The notes under the pieces are model-generated. The model ran no database searches and had not been told where the DNA came from. It was given only the letters and a program-made list of their open reading frames with translations. DNA of 64,000 nucleotides from Aselliscus stoliczkanus (lineage: Eukaryota; Chordata; Mammalia; Chiroptera; Hipposideridae), in assembly GCA_033961575.1 (NCBI GenBank), contig CM066733.1:138062421-138126420 (forward strand). The letters are read 5' to 3'. Shown here one piece after another: positions 1 through 11,969 of this stretch; the stretch's first letter is position 1; each line of letters begins with the position of its first letter. A program made the position numbers and the translations under genes.

Positions 1-358
1 TTCAGCTATTGTAGGACCTCTGGCTGTGCTGTGGTCTGAAAGTTTGTTTCCTCCCTAGAATTCATGTTGAAATCCTAACTCCCATATAGGTGGTGTTAGA
101 GCTGGGGTCTTTGGAAGGCCATTAGGTCATGAGGGTGGAACCCTCAGGAATGGGATTAGTATTATAAAAGACATCCCACAGAGCTCCCCAGCTCCTTCCA
201 CCACTGGAAGCTACAGCAAGAAGTCTGCAGCCAGGAAGAGAGCCCCGGCCTGGCCATGTTACCCTGACTGCCAGCCTGTAACTGGGAACAGTAAATTCCT
301 GTTGTTTATGTCACCCAGTTTGTGGTATTTTGTTATAACAGCCCAAAGAGACTAAGTT
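1..358 (+). mobile_element. MaLR-type solo LTR fragment (MLT1/MST-like)
   Basis: Typical MaLR order: 'ATTCATGTTGAAATCCTAA' near the 5' side, then 'TTAGGTCATGAGGGTGGA', 'GGGATTAGTATTATAAAAG' (TATA box), and the 3' 'TGTTGTTTATGTCACCCAG' with 'TTGTTATAACAGCCC'. The 5' end is diverged or cut by the window. Identified from family knowledge of ERVL-MaLR LTRs. Confidence 0.75.
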
Positions 359-359
359 G

Positions 360-1330
360 TTTCCAGTTTGTGACTTTGATGAATATAATTGATGAACATT
401 CATGTATAGTTTTTTGTGTGAACAGAAGTTTACATTTCTCTGGGATAAATGCCCAAGAGTACCATAGCTGGGTCATGTGGCAATTACATGTTTAATTGCA
501 TAAGAAACTGACAAACTTTTCCAGACTAGCTGTACCATTGTACATTCCCAACATATGAGTGACAAGTGATCCAGTTTCTCCACAGCCTGACAGTATTTGG
601 TATGTCACTATTTTTTCAGTTGTTTAGAGAGATGGTGTGGTGATATCATGGCTTTAATTTTTATTTCTCTGATGGCTAGTGAAGTTAACTTCTTTCGTTT
701 ATTTACTATCAGTATATCACCCTCAGTGAAATGTCTATTCCTATTTTAGCCCTGCTCCTTTTTATCATTTTATACTGAGTTTTGAGAGTTCTTTTTTTTT
801 TAATTAAATTTTATTGGGGTGACAATGGTTAGTGAAATTACATAGGTTTCAAATGTACAATTCTGTAATAATCATCTATATATTACATTCTGTGCTCACC
901 ATCCAGAGTCAGTTCTTCCATCACCATATATTTGACCCGTTACCCTCACCTGCCAGCTTCTTCCCTCTTACCCTCTGGTAATCGCCAAAATAAAGAGACA
1001 ACCAACGAAATGGGAGAAGATACTTCCAAACAATGCCTCCGATAAGGGACTAATATCCAAAATATATAAAGGAGCTCATACAACTCAACAACAAAAAGGA
1101 TAGAGTTCTTAATATATTCTAGTTACTAGTCCTTGGTCAGGTATGTGTTTTGCAAATATTTTCTCTCAGTCTGTAGTTTGTCCTTTTCACTTCATTACAG
1201 GGTTCCACAAACAAAAAAGTTTTGAAATGTAGTGGTACCCAATTTATCAGTTTATTTTTTGTGTCATGCTTTTGGTGTCATCTGTATATTTTATTGTGTA
1301 TTTTTCTTAATGTCCTAGTCTATTGTATTT
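360..1330 (-). mobile_element. old L1M 3' region, antisense, interrupted at 792-1101
   Basis: Reads as the complement of the L1 3' UTR end: 'TGCCCAAGAGTACCATAGCTG', 'GTACCATTGTACATTCCCA', 'TTTAATTTTTATTTCTCTGATG', then after the interruption 'CTAGTCCTTGGTCAGGTATG' and 'TTTTGCAAATATTTTCTC'. Diverged, so old. Confidence 0.7.
792..1101 (-). mobile_element. L1 insertion with 5' inversion (twin priming)
   Basis: A poly-T start (792-801) is followed by antisense L1 3' UTR ('TTTTATTGGGGTGACAATGG', to about 984). An ORF2 3' end then reads in the opposite, + orientation (about 985-1098; 'GGGACTAATATCCAAAATAT', 'AGGAGCTCATACAACTCAAC'). The 9-base direct repeat AGAGTTCTT flanks it at 785-793 and 1102-1110. 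It sits within the older antisense L1M. Confidence 0.75.
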
Positions 1331-1925
1331 TCTGTGTGTGACACCCCCCACCCCCCGCCCCACTCCAAGAATGCTCCTAAGTAAAATTGGTTCAGCCTTT
1401 TTTCTTAAAAGTGTTATCATTGTCAGATTTTGGGTATCAATGTTATGCAGATTTCCTAAATACTGTTGAGAAAATTGCTGCTTTTTTTTCTCATATCTGA
1501 CTTGGATTAAAAGCCATTTTTAAAAATTTCTTTAGATTAAAAAAAATCATTGGTAAAGCGGAACTTTGTGGGGTTTTGGGGGGAACTTTTTTATACGTTT
1601 ATCAGTTTCTTCCATTTAAAAGAAATTTTGGCTTGAGCCAATGTTGATATATATATTTTAAAACAATTTTCTAGAATTCCATTTCTGTCAGATTCTCAAA
1701 TTTAAAATTTAATAGCTTAATCATCTTTTGTAGTTTTAATCAAACAGAATTTCATTCTATTTGTAGAGCTTTACTCATTTTCTCTTGTCTCCAAGTCTTC
1801 CAACATTCTGTTTTCTTTACCTTGACACCTCTTCCCTTCCCTACTACCCGCATTCCATTTTTATCCTTAAGGCACTAGCTTGATTTTCATTTTTTTCAGG
1901 GAGGCCTTCTCCTAATCACCTTGGT

Positions 1926-2090
1926 GTTTTTTTGTTTTTTTTTGGTTTTTGTTTGTTTTTTTAGCTGAGCCATCCTGCCACCTGTTCACCTGTTCGCAGC
2001 TCAATGGCAACTCAGCTTGGGCTGGCATTGCTCAGAGCTTAGCTTGCACTCAAGAGCGAGCTCTTAACCAACTGAGCCACTCGGCCGGCC
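1926..2090 (-). mobile_element. tRNA-derived SINE, family C ('GGCTCAGTTGGTTAAGAGCTC' type), antisense
   Basis: Poly-T at 1926-1957, then the complement of a Ves-like tRNA SINE ending CCGGCC. The target-site duplication is CCTAATCACCTTGGT at 1911-1925 and CCTAATCCCCTTGGT at 2091-2105. The left TSD directly precedes the poly-T, as expected for an antisense insertion. Confidence 0.85.
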
Positions 2091-3739
2091 CCTAATCCCC
2101 TTGGTTTTATTCTCTATGTCCTCTTCTCTGTGCCTTTACTTTAATTGTTTTCACTTGTGTGTGTCTCTTGTAAACTTAAGAAGGCTTGCACCTGGGTGCT
2201 TTTTCATTTATTATGCCAGGTAGTGCTAGGTCACTGAAGATATTCACAGAAATAAAGAATTGGTGCTTAGAAAATGTTCGTTGAGTTGACCTGAATTTTA
2301 AGGCAACAGGGGGTCCCAAAAGGAACTATGGCTATGTAGTTGTCACTCTAATAAGGAGGGCCGGACAACTTCATGTAGCTTGTGGCATTTCTAACAATGC
2401 TTTCCTTCAGGATATCTGACGTGACCCTCACAATCAACCTGGTCCTTCCGTCTCTGAGTAAGTAACCAGGACCCGGACGACAGGTGCTGGATGAGAAATG
2501 GATCTATGGGAAATTGTTGATAGTGGGTAGTGATTAGAAAACCAATTACAGAGTGAGTGAGAGTAAAGGGACTAGTAAAATTGGTGAAAAATGAAAGGGA
2601 CAGAAAGCCAATGCATTAATCTGAGAGATTCCTAATAAATGGAGAACAGGCTTCATGTTATTAACAACATATCTCTGACCTCCGTATGTTTCTTTTTTTT
2701 TTTTTTCTTCTTTAATAAAACTAGAAAATATTTGAGTCCCTATTAAATACAGACACTATATGGTAAATATTTTGATTCTGTCAGGTTTGGTGTCGTACTT
2801 AAAGTTAAACCCAGAAAGAGCCCTTCTATTTAAATTTGCTTAATTAACTAAACATATAAAGTTTCAAGTTTGGCTTAAAACTTCCTCTAGGGGGTGACAT
2901 TGTACAATCAACCAAGTTTCAGTGCCCATGTACAAATGTTCTTTGATTCATTTGTTTATATGGTCATAGAAAAATTAAAATACAGTTCAGAAAGTCATAA
3001 ATATGAGTGGTTATTTCAATTCTAGACATAACAGGTATAAATTTTTAGTTTAATATCAGATATCTTTATTAATGGTGATAAGCCATATGAATATTAGGAT
3101 TAACAATCAGTTGCCCATTTTCATTGTTGTTAATCACACAGAAATTGGATTTTCATAAGCCAGTCAGACTAGCTTAACTAAGCCAATAAAAATAAGAATT
3201 TTTTTTCTGTTTTTTCTAATTTCTAGATCTATAGGATTATATGGAGCCCATAATACTGTTGCATAAGTACTTGTTTTTTATCATCTGATTCAGGATACTT
3301 TACTGTGACAGGTTAAAAACAAAACAAAACAAAAAACAAAGTTGGATTACTGATTTATCCATTAGCATGCCATTCATTTATGCAAATTTATATGTAAACA
3401 TGAAATTTATTTTTAAAAAATAGTCATTTTAATAGTTACTCCTTTTTTGAGCAAAGTAAATCATTTCACTTTTAGACTCTTTTAACCTGTCCCTAAGTTT
3501 AAAAGGGACGGGGTCAGTGGACTCAAGTAGCTTGCCCTTAACTCTCACTATATTTTTCCTTTGGCACTCATGCAAGCTTGAGGATCTTTGGTAAGGTTCA
3601 TTTTTATGACATTTTTGTTTAATTGAGCAGCACAGGATTATATGTTATAAGTTTCAGTGCTTGATAAATTCCTGCTTTCATTCAATTTGTCATTTATTTT
3701 TCTGTGGCTTGTCAAGGTTTTTAGTTTTTTAACCTCAGT

Positions 3740-5260
3740 TAATTCTCTTCGGAAGCACTTTGGATTCCATTGTATCTCCAGTGTGCAATTACTAGATTTT
3801 CTCTTTGTTTTATTTTCTTAGTGGTTGCTCTAGCGTTTGTAATAACTTATCACAGTACTGTCATATAATATACCACCTCACATAGAAAGTAAGAACTTCA
3901 CTTTCTTTTTTCTCTTCTCTAGTTGTCAGACATTTTACTTATACATATGCCATAAACCCTAGAATACATTTTTATTTTTTTAATTTATTTTTTAAAGAAA
4001 TGTATGAAATGAGAACATAAAAATTATGAATGTTTTCTCACATAATTGCCATTTTCAGCACTCTTCACTGCTTTGTGTGGATCCAAGTTTTAAATATGGT
4101 TGTCATTTTCTTTCATTTTGAAGAACTATTTCTTATGAGGCTTACTGACAGTTCTTTTCAGCTTCTGTTGTGTGAAATAAAATTTTATTTCATTTTTTTT
4201 TTTTGAAAGATTTTTTCTGGGCAAAGATTTTAATTTGTTAATTTATTTTTTCTTTCAGCAATTTTTTTTTTCTTCCATATCTTCCCACCCTTTTGGGGGA
4301 GAATCCAATTGCACATGTGTTAGAACAACTTGATATTTTCCCATACCTTACTGAGACTCTGGTTTTGTTTTTGATCCTTTTTCTCCCTGTTTTGTTTTCA
4401 ATAGTTCTGTTGCTATCTTCTGAAGTTCACTAATCTCTTCTTCTGTGGTATTTAAACTACTATTAAGCTTATCCAGGGCCAGCCGAGTGGCAAATTGGTT
4501 AAGAGTTGGCTTGGGATGCCAGCTGAGCAGCAGGGCCCCAGTTCGGATCTCACATGAGGGCCAGTGACTGCACCCTCCACAGCTAAGATGATTAACAAAA
4601 GCTCGACCTGGAGCTGGGCTACCATGAGTTGCTGATGATGGCGTAGGCTGCAGTGGGACTGCAGTGAGCTACCTTGTGTGGCTGTCAGCCAGCGTGAGCT
4701 GCAGGGAGCTGCTGTGAGTGGCTGTCGAATGACCGGAGAGCAAGTGCCTCACCCGAGAAGTGCGCAATGATAATACCAACATGGGCCAGTGAAGCAACGT
4801 CCTCCACAGCTAGACTGAAGAACAAAAGGACAGCAACTTGTCTGTTCCCCTTCCCCAGTTCCCCAATGCTGTTTCCCTCCCCCAATTCCCCCAATAAAAT
4901 CTTAAAAAAAAAAAAAATTTAGTAAATTATTTTATTTCAGATACTATATTTTTAATCTCTAAAAGTTCCATTTACTTCCCTCTGTCTATGTTCTATTTTC
5001 TCCTTGTTGTAGTCATGGTTTCCTTTAAATACTTTATAATGGTTTCATAATATTTTAATGTCCCCTGTTATTTCTGTTATTTTTGTCATTGTTTGGTTTT
5101 ACTGGGCTGTTGACCTGTTTTCCACCTGGTTATGGGTTGAATTCTCCTGCCTACTACCATCATTAGTACTTTTTGATTGTTTGCAGGACAGTGAATTTTT
5201 AGGTTCTTGAATATATGGAGTTTATGGTCTGTGTTGGAAGGGATTTGACGTGGCCAACAA
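3740..5260 (-). mobile_element. antisense L1M-like 5'/internal fragment interrupted by a SINE
   Basis: T-rich sequence resembling the complement of L1M internal sequence ('GTAGTCATGGTTTCCTTTAA', 'CTGTTGACCTGTTTTCCACC', 'GTTTGCAGGACAGTGAATTTT'). Diverged; the boundaries are approximate. The long SINE at 4475-4917 is inserted in it. Confidence 0.45.
4475..4917 (+). mobile_element. long tRNA-derived SINE, family B
   Basis: A tRNA-like head ('GGGCCAGCCGAGTGGC', 'GGTTAAGAGTTGGCTTGGGA', B-box-like 'AGTTCGGATCTCAC'), then 'GAGGGCCAGTGACTGCACCC', then a GC-rich body of about 250 bp and a tail 'CTGTTCCCCTTCCCCAGTTC' with AATAAA and poly-A to 4917. It is nearly collinear with 54524-54937. The tail resembles Ves-type bat SINEs. 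The minus-strand open frames over both copies come from this repeat. Confidence 0.85.
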
Positions 5261-6858
5261 TTAAGTTATTTGCCTTTCCATTTGATTGGTTTGTGCCTTG
5301 TTATTTTGTTTGAGTTTAGCTTTGGGGGCAGGTCTGAAGTAGCTGTTTCTCTAGGGCCAGGGAAAGCCTACTGGTAAAGCATATGCCTTTTGGTGTCTCT
5401 GCTGAATATCCTGGGTAAACATCTGGAGTTCTCCACTCTGGTTGACTGCATCCCAGCCCTGTGTGTGCTTTGGGAGCAGTTCAGCTCAGAGCTCTTGCCC
5501 ATTCTTTGTCTGGCCTTGTAGAGTTTTCCCCTCCATATGTACATGGTGATGCCTGTCTGAGCCTCAAGGTTACCCCTGTACAGCTTTCTGGGTTTCATTT
5601 CTGCTTGGCTCCCTCTTCTTCAGAACTGCCACTCAACTTACAGCTGCCTCAGTCTCCCTGAACACCAGTCTGCTCAACTCAGCTGAAGGATTGTGCCTTC
5701 CTACTTCTTAGTTTGGAATGTGTGGTCAGGCAGAATGCTTGGCTGACCAGTGGCGTCACCTCATTTGTTTCCTTACCCCAGGTGTCATGGTTTCTGCTAT
5801 TTTCATTGTCTGAAAATAGGTTTTCTATATTTCATCAAATGTTTCTTGTTTACAGTGGGATGATAAATATAGTTACTGCATCATGGCCAGAATTAAATAT
5901 TGTGGTCTTATTTTAATAATCAAGTTGTTACTTATTGTTTGTTATATACCAACATGGTCTTTCAGTAGGAATTCAGTAGTAACTTTTTCTTAAAGCTGCT
6001 AATTATATACATTATGACATCACAAACTCCATAAATATTGTTTTGTGAAACAATAAATGAATACCCTTTATTTGTAGACATTCATTGATACTTTCTTTTT
6101 AATCTTTGATTCAAAAGTCCCTACACACACAAACACACACACGCACAAATGTAGCAGATATTTACAGTATACTTATAAATAGTAATGTATTCAATTATAT
6201 TAGAATAAAATTTTCTTTTAAACATCAGTATACATCATGATTCCTATTTGAGTCATTCATTTAATCTATTAAAGTGTCACTCTTCACAATTGCTTATAAT
6301 GTATATTTTTGTGTACTTATACATTCCATATTTTTATATTTCCCATGTATGAACAAGGATGTGTTAGAATGTTAATGTTTAGATTTTATGGAACTTTGAA
6401 TTACACATACCTTCAGGATTAGTAAATGTTTCTCTCCAAAATGCCTCACATTCAATTAAAATTGAGTCAGGCACTATTTAATTCTTTTGCAAATATACCT
6501 CATTACCCATCTTCAAATAATATTTATTCATAAAAATAAACACATTTCTCTGAAGAAATAAATCAAATATATTTTCTTATAGATGATTTTAGTTACACAT
6601 TTATTGTTTTAGTAGGTAATTTCCATGTTAGACAATTTTTCATCATACTGCTGCTATAATGAGTTGTTTTGAACAGAGATCTACAATATATGAAAGTGTT
6701 CCTTTTTTCCACCCCTGGTGGCCAAAAGATCTTTATTAATTTTTATAAATAGATTTAAGTTCTTTTCACTTATATTAATATTGTGATACATTTTCTGTAC
6801 TTAAGAATTGTAAACCATGTAAGGTATTTTAAAATGTAAAAGCCAGGCCTGTTTTTAT

Positions 6859-6945
6859 CCTAAATCTTTGCAATTGTGAGATGATCCAGTTCTTCAATTA
6901 AAGGTGTTACTGTACAGTAATGCCCTTACAATTGCAAAGACTAAG
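6859..6945. repeat. inverted repeat / hairpin of 87 nt
   Basis: A left arm at 6859-6880 and a right arm at 6925-6945 share the core TCTTTGCAATTGT/ACAATTGCAAAGA and pair over about 21 positions with a few mismatches. The loop is about 44 nt. No family was recognised. Confidence 0.6.
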
Positions 6946-8061
6946 TATGCATGTAAACCAAGAAAAAAGTGCACATAGGCAAAACGAATAAATGGTATTA
7001 TTATTACACTGTATTTCAAGAATCATCCATCTGCATTGAGGTTAACTTTTAAAGGACAAGTATCTGATATTTGTTTATATTTGCGTTGTAAGGGAGGATG
7101 AAAATGTGATAGTGAAGTGGGAATAATTTGATTTTTGCTTCAAAGGAGATAGTCTCCATTTTTATTATAAGCAGTAATAGAAGTAGTTGAGAGTCATATA
7201 TTAGAAACTGAATATTGTACTTTTTACATAGGAATAAATCGCTTTCACATGGTAACAAGAAAATGCTGGTTTAGTTTCCTTCCTGTCTGCCTAATGGTTA
7301 AGTTCTGAAATGGTTGCCACTAAACGTGAATCTAAGAATCAACCTTATTTTGTCATTATCTGGGCTATTACCTATCGTGGGTAGCCATTTACACCCAAAG
7401 TTGATCTACTGAGTAGCTACCTATAGTTTATGGAAGGTAGGATTCATACTGAACTCTACGGTGGTTAGGAAGGAGCGAGACCTGGAAAATGAAGCTCTGA
7501 GTGCTGTATTTCATATGAGTACAGTACGCATGCTACCATGTTTTATCATGTTGACCAATATTATATATAGATAGCAAATCATTAATTAATGTTTGTTAAA
7601 TTTTCTGTGTGTTTCTTTTGGTGAAGTTGTTTTAACGAGGTTAAAGCTGTTTGAAATAGTCATTTGAGAGATTGGGAAGGTAAGTACTAAGCTTAGTTGA
7701 GATTATAATTATGATATTTATAATGATGCTAATATGTCAGTGGTCTCTGCTGCTTGTATGTGGGCATAGAGAAAGAGGATAGTTGGGTTTATATATGAGT
7801 ATGCTTTTGCCATAGGGATGTAAGAGAAAAAATACATGGGTAGCAGGAGATAGGGGTGTAAAGTTCTAGAAAAATATATTGTAAAATCAAAACTGGTTGT
7901 AAAGGGACATTAAAGGAGGGAAGACTGATGGTAATGAAGAAGTAGGGAGATACCAGTGAACTGAAATGAAAGCCTGTTGTAATACAATAGTTGAATGTTG
8001 TTGGGGAAAGAAGATATTGTGTTTAGAGTGGATGCTTGATGTACTACTGACTTTGGAACTA

Positions 8062-9333
8062 TTGGGTTGGAAAAGTCATGATGCATGTTTGCAACAGATG
8101 GCACTAGTTCATTTTTGGAAGTACTAGAGTCATTCGCATCCATGTTATTGCTATGTCATTTGACAGCTGACAGTTGTAGCTTCAGTCAAAAAAAAAAAAT
8201 TGAGCAATCTGGTTGAGTTTTGGAGATTTTACAAGTCGAAGATGGAAGACCAAACTGCATTTTCGCCATATTTTACTTTTTTACTTCCATAAAGGAAAAA
8301 ACGTACATCAAGCTTGTGAAAAGTTACATAAAATTTTGGTGACAATGCTCTACAAGAACATCAGTGTCAACAGTGGTTCACGAAATTCCGTGCTGGTGAT
8401 TTTGATCTTAATGATGCTCCTCGGTCTGGGAGGCCCACCGAGGTTGATAATGACAAAATAAAGGCATTGATTGAGTCAAACCCACATTACACGACACGAG
8501 AAGATTGCAGCAACTTTGAACATCCATCATTCAAGCATTCATGTTCACCTGAAGAAGCTGGGATACGTAAGCAAGCTTGATATTTGGGTTCTGCATGAAC
8601 TCAAAGAAATTCATTTGACCACACATATAAACATCTGCAATGTGCTCATTGAATGTGAGGATAACAATCCTTTTTTGAAGTGACTGATAACTGGTGATAA
8701 GTGGATTGTGTAAGCAATGTGGTGCACAAACTGTCTTGGTTCCGACGTGATGATTCGCCTCAAACAACATCGAAAGCAGACATTCATCAGAGGAAGGTTA
8801 TGCTCTCAGAGTGGTGGGATTTTAAAGGTATCTTGTTTTTCGAGTTTCTCTCAGGGAAACAAACAATCAATTCGAATGTGTACTGTTGGCAATTGGACAG
8901 TTTGAATGAATCCATCATCCAGACACGTCCAAAGCTTGTTAATTGTAAAGGAGTAGTGTTCTATCGCAACAACGTGAGACCACACACAAGTTTGATCACC
9001 CGCCTAAAATTATTGGAGCTTGGATGGGATGTGTTGCCACACCCACCATACTCGCCTGACCTTGCGCCATCAAACTTCCATTTGTTTCACTCTCTTCAAA
9101 ACTCCTTGCGTGGTATAATGCTCAATTCAGATGAGGCTGTAAATAAGCACCTTGTTCATTTTTCACAAAGACAGGTCCTTCTGTGAACAAGGAATTATGA
9201 AGTTCACTGAAAGATGGCCAAAGGTTTATCGAACAAAACGGGCAATATATCATTGATTGATCTTTGTTCTTTATATAAATAAATGACCTTTGAAAAACAT
9301 AGACAAAATACATCATGACTTTCGACAACCCAA
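8062..9333 (+). mobile_element. mariner transposon, nearly full length (1272 bp)
   Basis: TIRs of about 28 bp: the left starts TTGGGTTGGAAAAGTCATGA, and the reverse complement of the right starts TTGGGTTGTCGAAAGTCATGA. A TA target duplication lies at 8060-8061 and 9334-9335. The inside encodes a decayed DD34D transposase (8216-9256). The length fits mariner (about 1.28 kb). The presence of TIRs, TA and the domain order at this length makes the call firm. The subfamily is not assigned. Confidence 0.95.
8216..9256 (+). pseudogene. mariner transposase pseudogene
   Basis: Recognisable pieces in order are 'GDFDLNDAPRSGRPTEVDND' (HTH linker), 'HSSIHVHLKKLGYVSKLD', 'WVLHEL' (the mariner WVPHEL motif with P to L), 'WWDFKGILFFEFL', 'RNNVRPHTS' (the second catalytic Asp of HDNARPH replaced by Asn) and 'PPYSPDLAPSNFHLF' (third Asp kept). 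The 'TGDEKW' site reads TGDKW, having lost the Glu codon, with a stop just before it (TGA near 8681) and another just after (TAA near 8710). There are also frameshifts in the N-terminal third. It cannot encode active enzyme. It belongs to the mariner at 8062-9333. Confidence 0.9.
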
Positions 9334-10765
9334 TACAACAGTTTGTGGTGGTAAATTAATTATGGAATGACTGGCATGTAAGGGAGAGTACATATAATTA
9401 ATTACTGGAAATCAGGGTCGATAAAATAGAGAATATGGCACTGCCTCCGTATATATTAGAATTAAATATGCGTTCTAATTGCAGAAAATCCAAAATAACA
9501 ATAACTAAGTAGAATACTTCCTCATTTAAAAGAAAATGTGATCTTGGCATTACCCAGCACCAGTATGTGAATTCCATGTTGTCATTAGGGACTTACATTC
9601 TTTCCAGTTTCAGTTCTGCAGACCAGCACTATTGCCATTTCCAAGGCTGCTTGTGTCCAGGATGCCACTAGAATTTCAGTCATTCCATTTTCATCCTAGG
9701 CAGCAGGGAAGAGAAAAGGAAAAGGATTAGTCAGATCTTTCCCCTGCTGCCATTCCCCTTTTTGAGCTGATTTTTCCAGAAATCGCTCCCAAAAATTTCT
9801 GGCTGCATGATAATTACTCCTAGTTACATGGCCGTAGTTTGCTTTGAAGAATGTTGGGAAATGGACTGTTTTAGTTAGGTACATTATAACTCTAATAATG
9901 TAGGGGCCTTGTTAGTAAGTAAGATGGGAAGAATGAATGTGGAAAGGCAGCTAGGAGTCTCTGCCACAAATATTGATTATCTGTGTGAACAGGGAAATTT
10001 CCAAGATGAAGGAAGAACAAGGAAGTACCATGGACAATTGATTATAAGCGTAAGAAGATCAAGTGGAAGAGAGTGGCATGAGTCCCAGACTAGCACGTTT
10101 AGGAGACACTGAGAGCATACTGGAATCTAAGGAGCAGTGGATGCAAAGAGAAAACCAGCCCTACTTGCCAATCCTGAGATAGGAACAGTGTAAGAGAATT
10201 ACAGGTCACTACTCGCAAGAACTGCAAATCACCTGATTTCAAGACACACGCAGAGCTTAGTTAAGACGGAGAAGAAATTTGAGATGCATGGGAGTTTGCT
10301 GATTAGGCAGTATTAGTTCCAGGGGTGTCAGTAGGAGGAATGCAGTTGTGGGGAGGAGGCATGGGCTACATTGGGGCAAGAAAATACAGTCTATAATGAG
10401 AGGAGTGAGAATGCAGTGAGCAGCGACTCTTAACTTTTGTTCACGTATCCACATGAGTTAAAAAAGCAAACAAACAAATAACAAATCTCCAATGTATAAA
10501 TTGTTTAGAAATTACATTTGTATACTGACATACTAATACTATATGTATTATAAAAGATATAAAAATGGAAATTTAAAAAGACAGATAAAAATATGTATTA
10601 TTAGGAATACTCATATTTTTTTTTTCCTTCATACTCCAGCTAATTGTTTTGGCAATTTCTGGGATCATATGGGTCTCAACAGCCTCAGCCTTAATATAGC
10701 TTAGGGTGGTGGCTCTATTAGGGGAAATAAGAGCAACCTGGCATGAAATTGGTCCTGTTAAGTTA

Positions 10766-11098
10766 ATTAAACAAGGAAGCCATTAGACTGATGTAACTGT
10801 AATGCTGGGGCAGCCTATGTATGTAAGCAAACTGAAATCTAAGCTGGTAAATGCCTCCCAGTTACTAAATCAAAATGCTGAGGACACCCAATCACAGGCA
10901 GCCAAGGAGGCTTTAAGCCATAGCCAACCAATCAAATGATTTCCTCTGTTTGCTTCCACACTTCCTCTATACAAATCTTTCCCTGGCTTCTGTCTGCTGA
11001 GTGCTCCTTAACCACTTTTGGTTTGGGGCTGCCCTGTTTGAACTTGTTTTTGCTCAAGTAAACTCTTAACATTTGTAATATTCCTTAATTTATTAACA
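10766..11098 (+). mobile_element. solo LTR, family unsure
   Basis: Shows LTR architecture: a diverged U3 with 'CCCAATCACAGGCAGCCAAG' and 'AGCCAACCAATCAAATG' (CAAT-like), a TATA-like 'CTCTATACAAATC', 'CCACTTTTGGTTTGGGGCTG', and a polyA-like 'CAAGTAAACTC' near the end. It resembles mammalian ERV solo LTRs, but I cannot place the family. The edges are approximate. Confidence 0.5.
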
Positions 11099-11826
11099 AT
11101 TCCTACTCCTAACTAAAAGCCTTCCTCTGAAAAATAAAAACAGTACCACTTAAAATTGTTCAGAAAATTTTTTTAATACAATAAAACGTAATAAGATTAA
11201 ATTTGGGGGAAGATAAAACATATCTGTTACAGATATTATCATATAAAGAGATGACGTTTGATCCGAGATCTCAGCAAAATCAAATAGGAAATATAAAAAG
11301 TGAAACTATGTATATTAAGAAAGGAATCACAAATCATTAGAGAAAGAAAGAAGTATTTATTAAGTGATTTTGAGACAAGGTGTTATTAACTTGGTGGAAA
11401 ATGCAAATTAGATTAAAGAGTTAAATTTGAAAAATTAAACAATAGGAAAAACTAGAAAAATCATGCAACTAAATATCAAGTCTCTGGAGATAAGAGAAGT
11501 TTCCAAGCTTAGAACTGATAGGGGGAAAAAATCACAAATAATAGCTTTGAGTACATAAATATTTGAAGTCTCTGTGTTTTAAAACAGCATTCAAAAATTG
11601 AAAGACGGCATAGTATTTGCAGCCTATATGTTTACTATCTAAAGAGCCTGTGATGCACTTTAAAATAACCAATGCAACAAAAATGCTGGAAGAAAAGACC
11701 TAACAACTCACAAAGAAGACGTGTTGAGGAATTCAATTAGTTTTAAGAAAAAAAGAGCTGACTAAAATAGGCACAGAGCTTGAATAACTCAAAAGAAATA
11801 TGACTGGTTTAAAAAGGGGAGGGGGT

Positions 11827-11969
11827 TGGGCTGGCCAAGTGTCTCAGTTGGTTAAGAGCTCGCTCAAGAGTGCGGAGCTGAGCTCTGAGCAACAGTGGTT
11901 CGATGCCAGCCCAAGCTGAGTTGCCATTGAGCTGCCAACAGGTGGCAGGATGGCTCAGCTAAAAAAAAG
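11827..11969 (+). mobile_element. tRNA-derived SINE, family C
   Basis: 'GGGCTGGCCAAGTGTCTCAG', 'TTGGTTAAGAGCTCGCTC', B-box-like 'GGTTCGATGCC', then 'GAGCTGCCAACAGGTGGCAG' and 'GATGGCTCAGCT', then poly-A passing into poly-G. Same family as 1926, 21204 and 42395. Confidence 0.85.
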
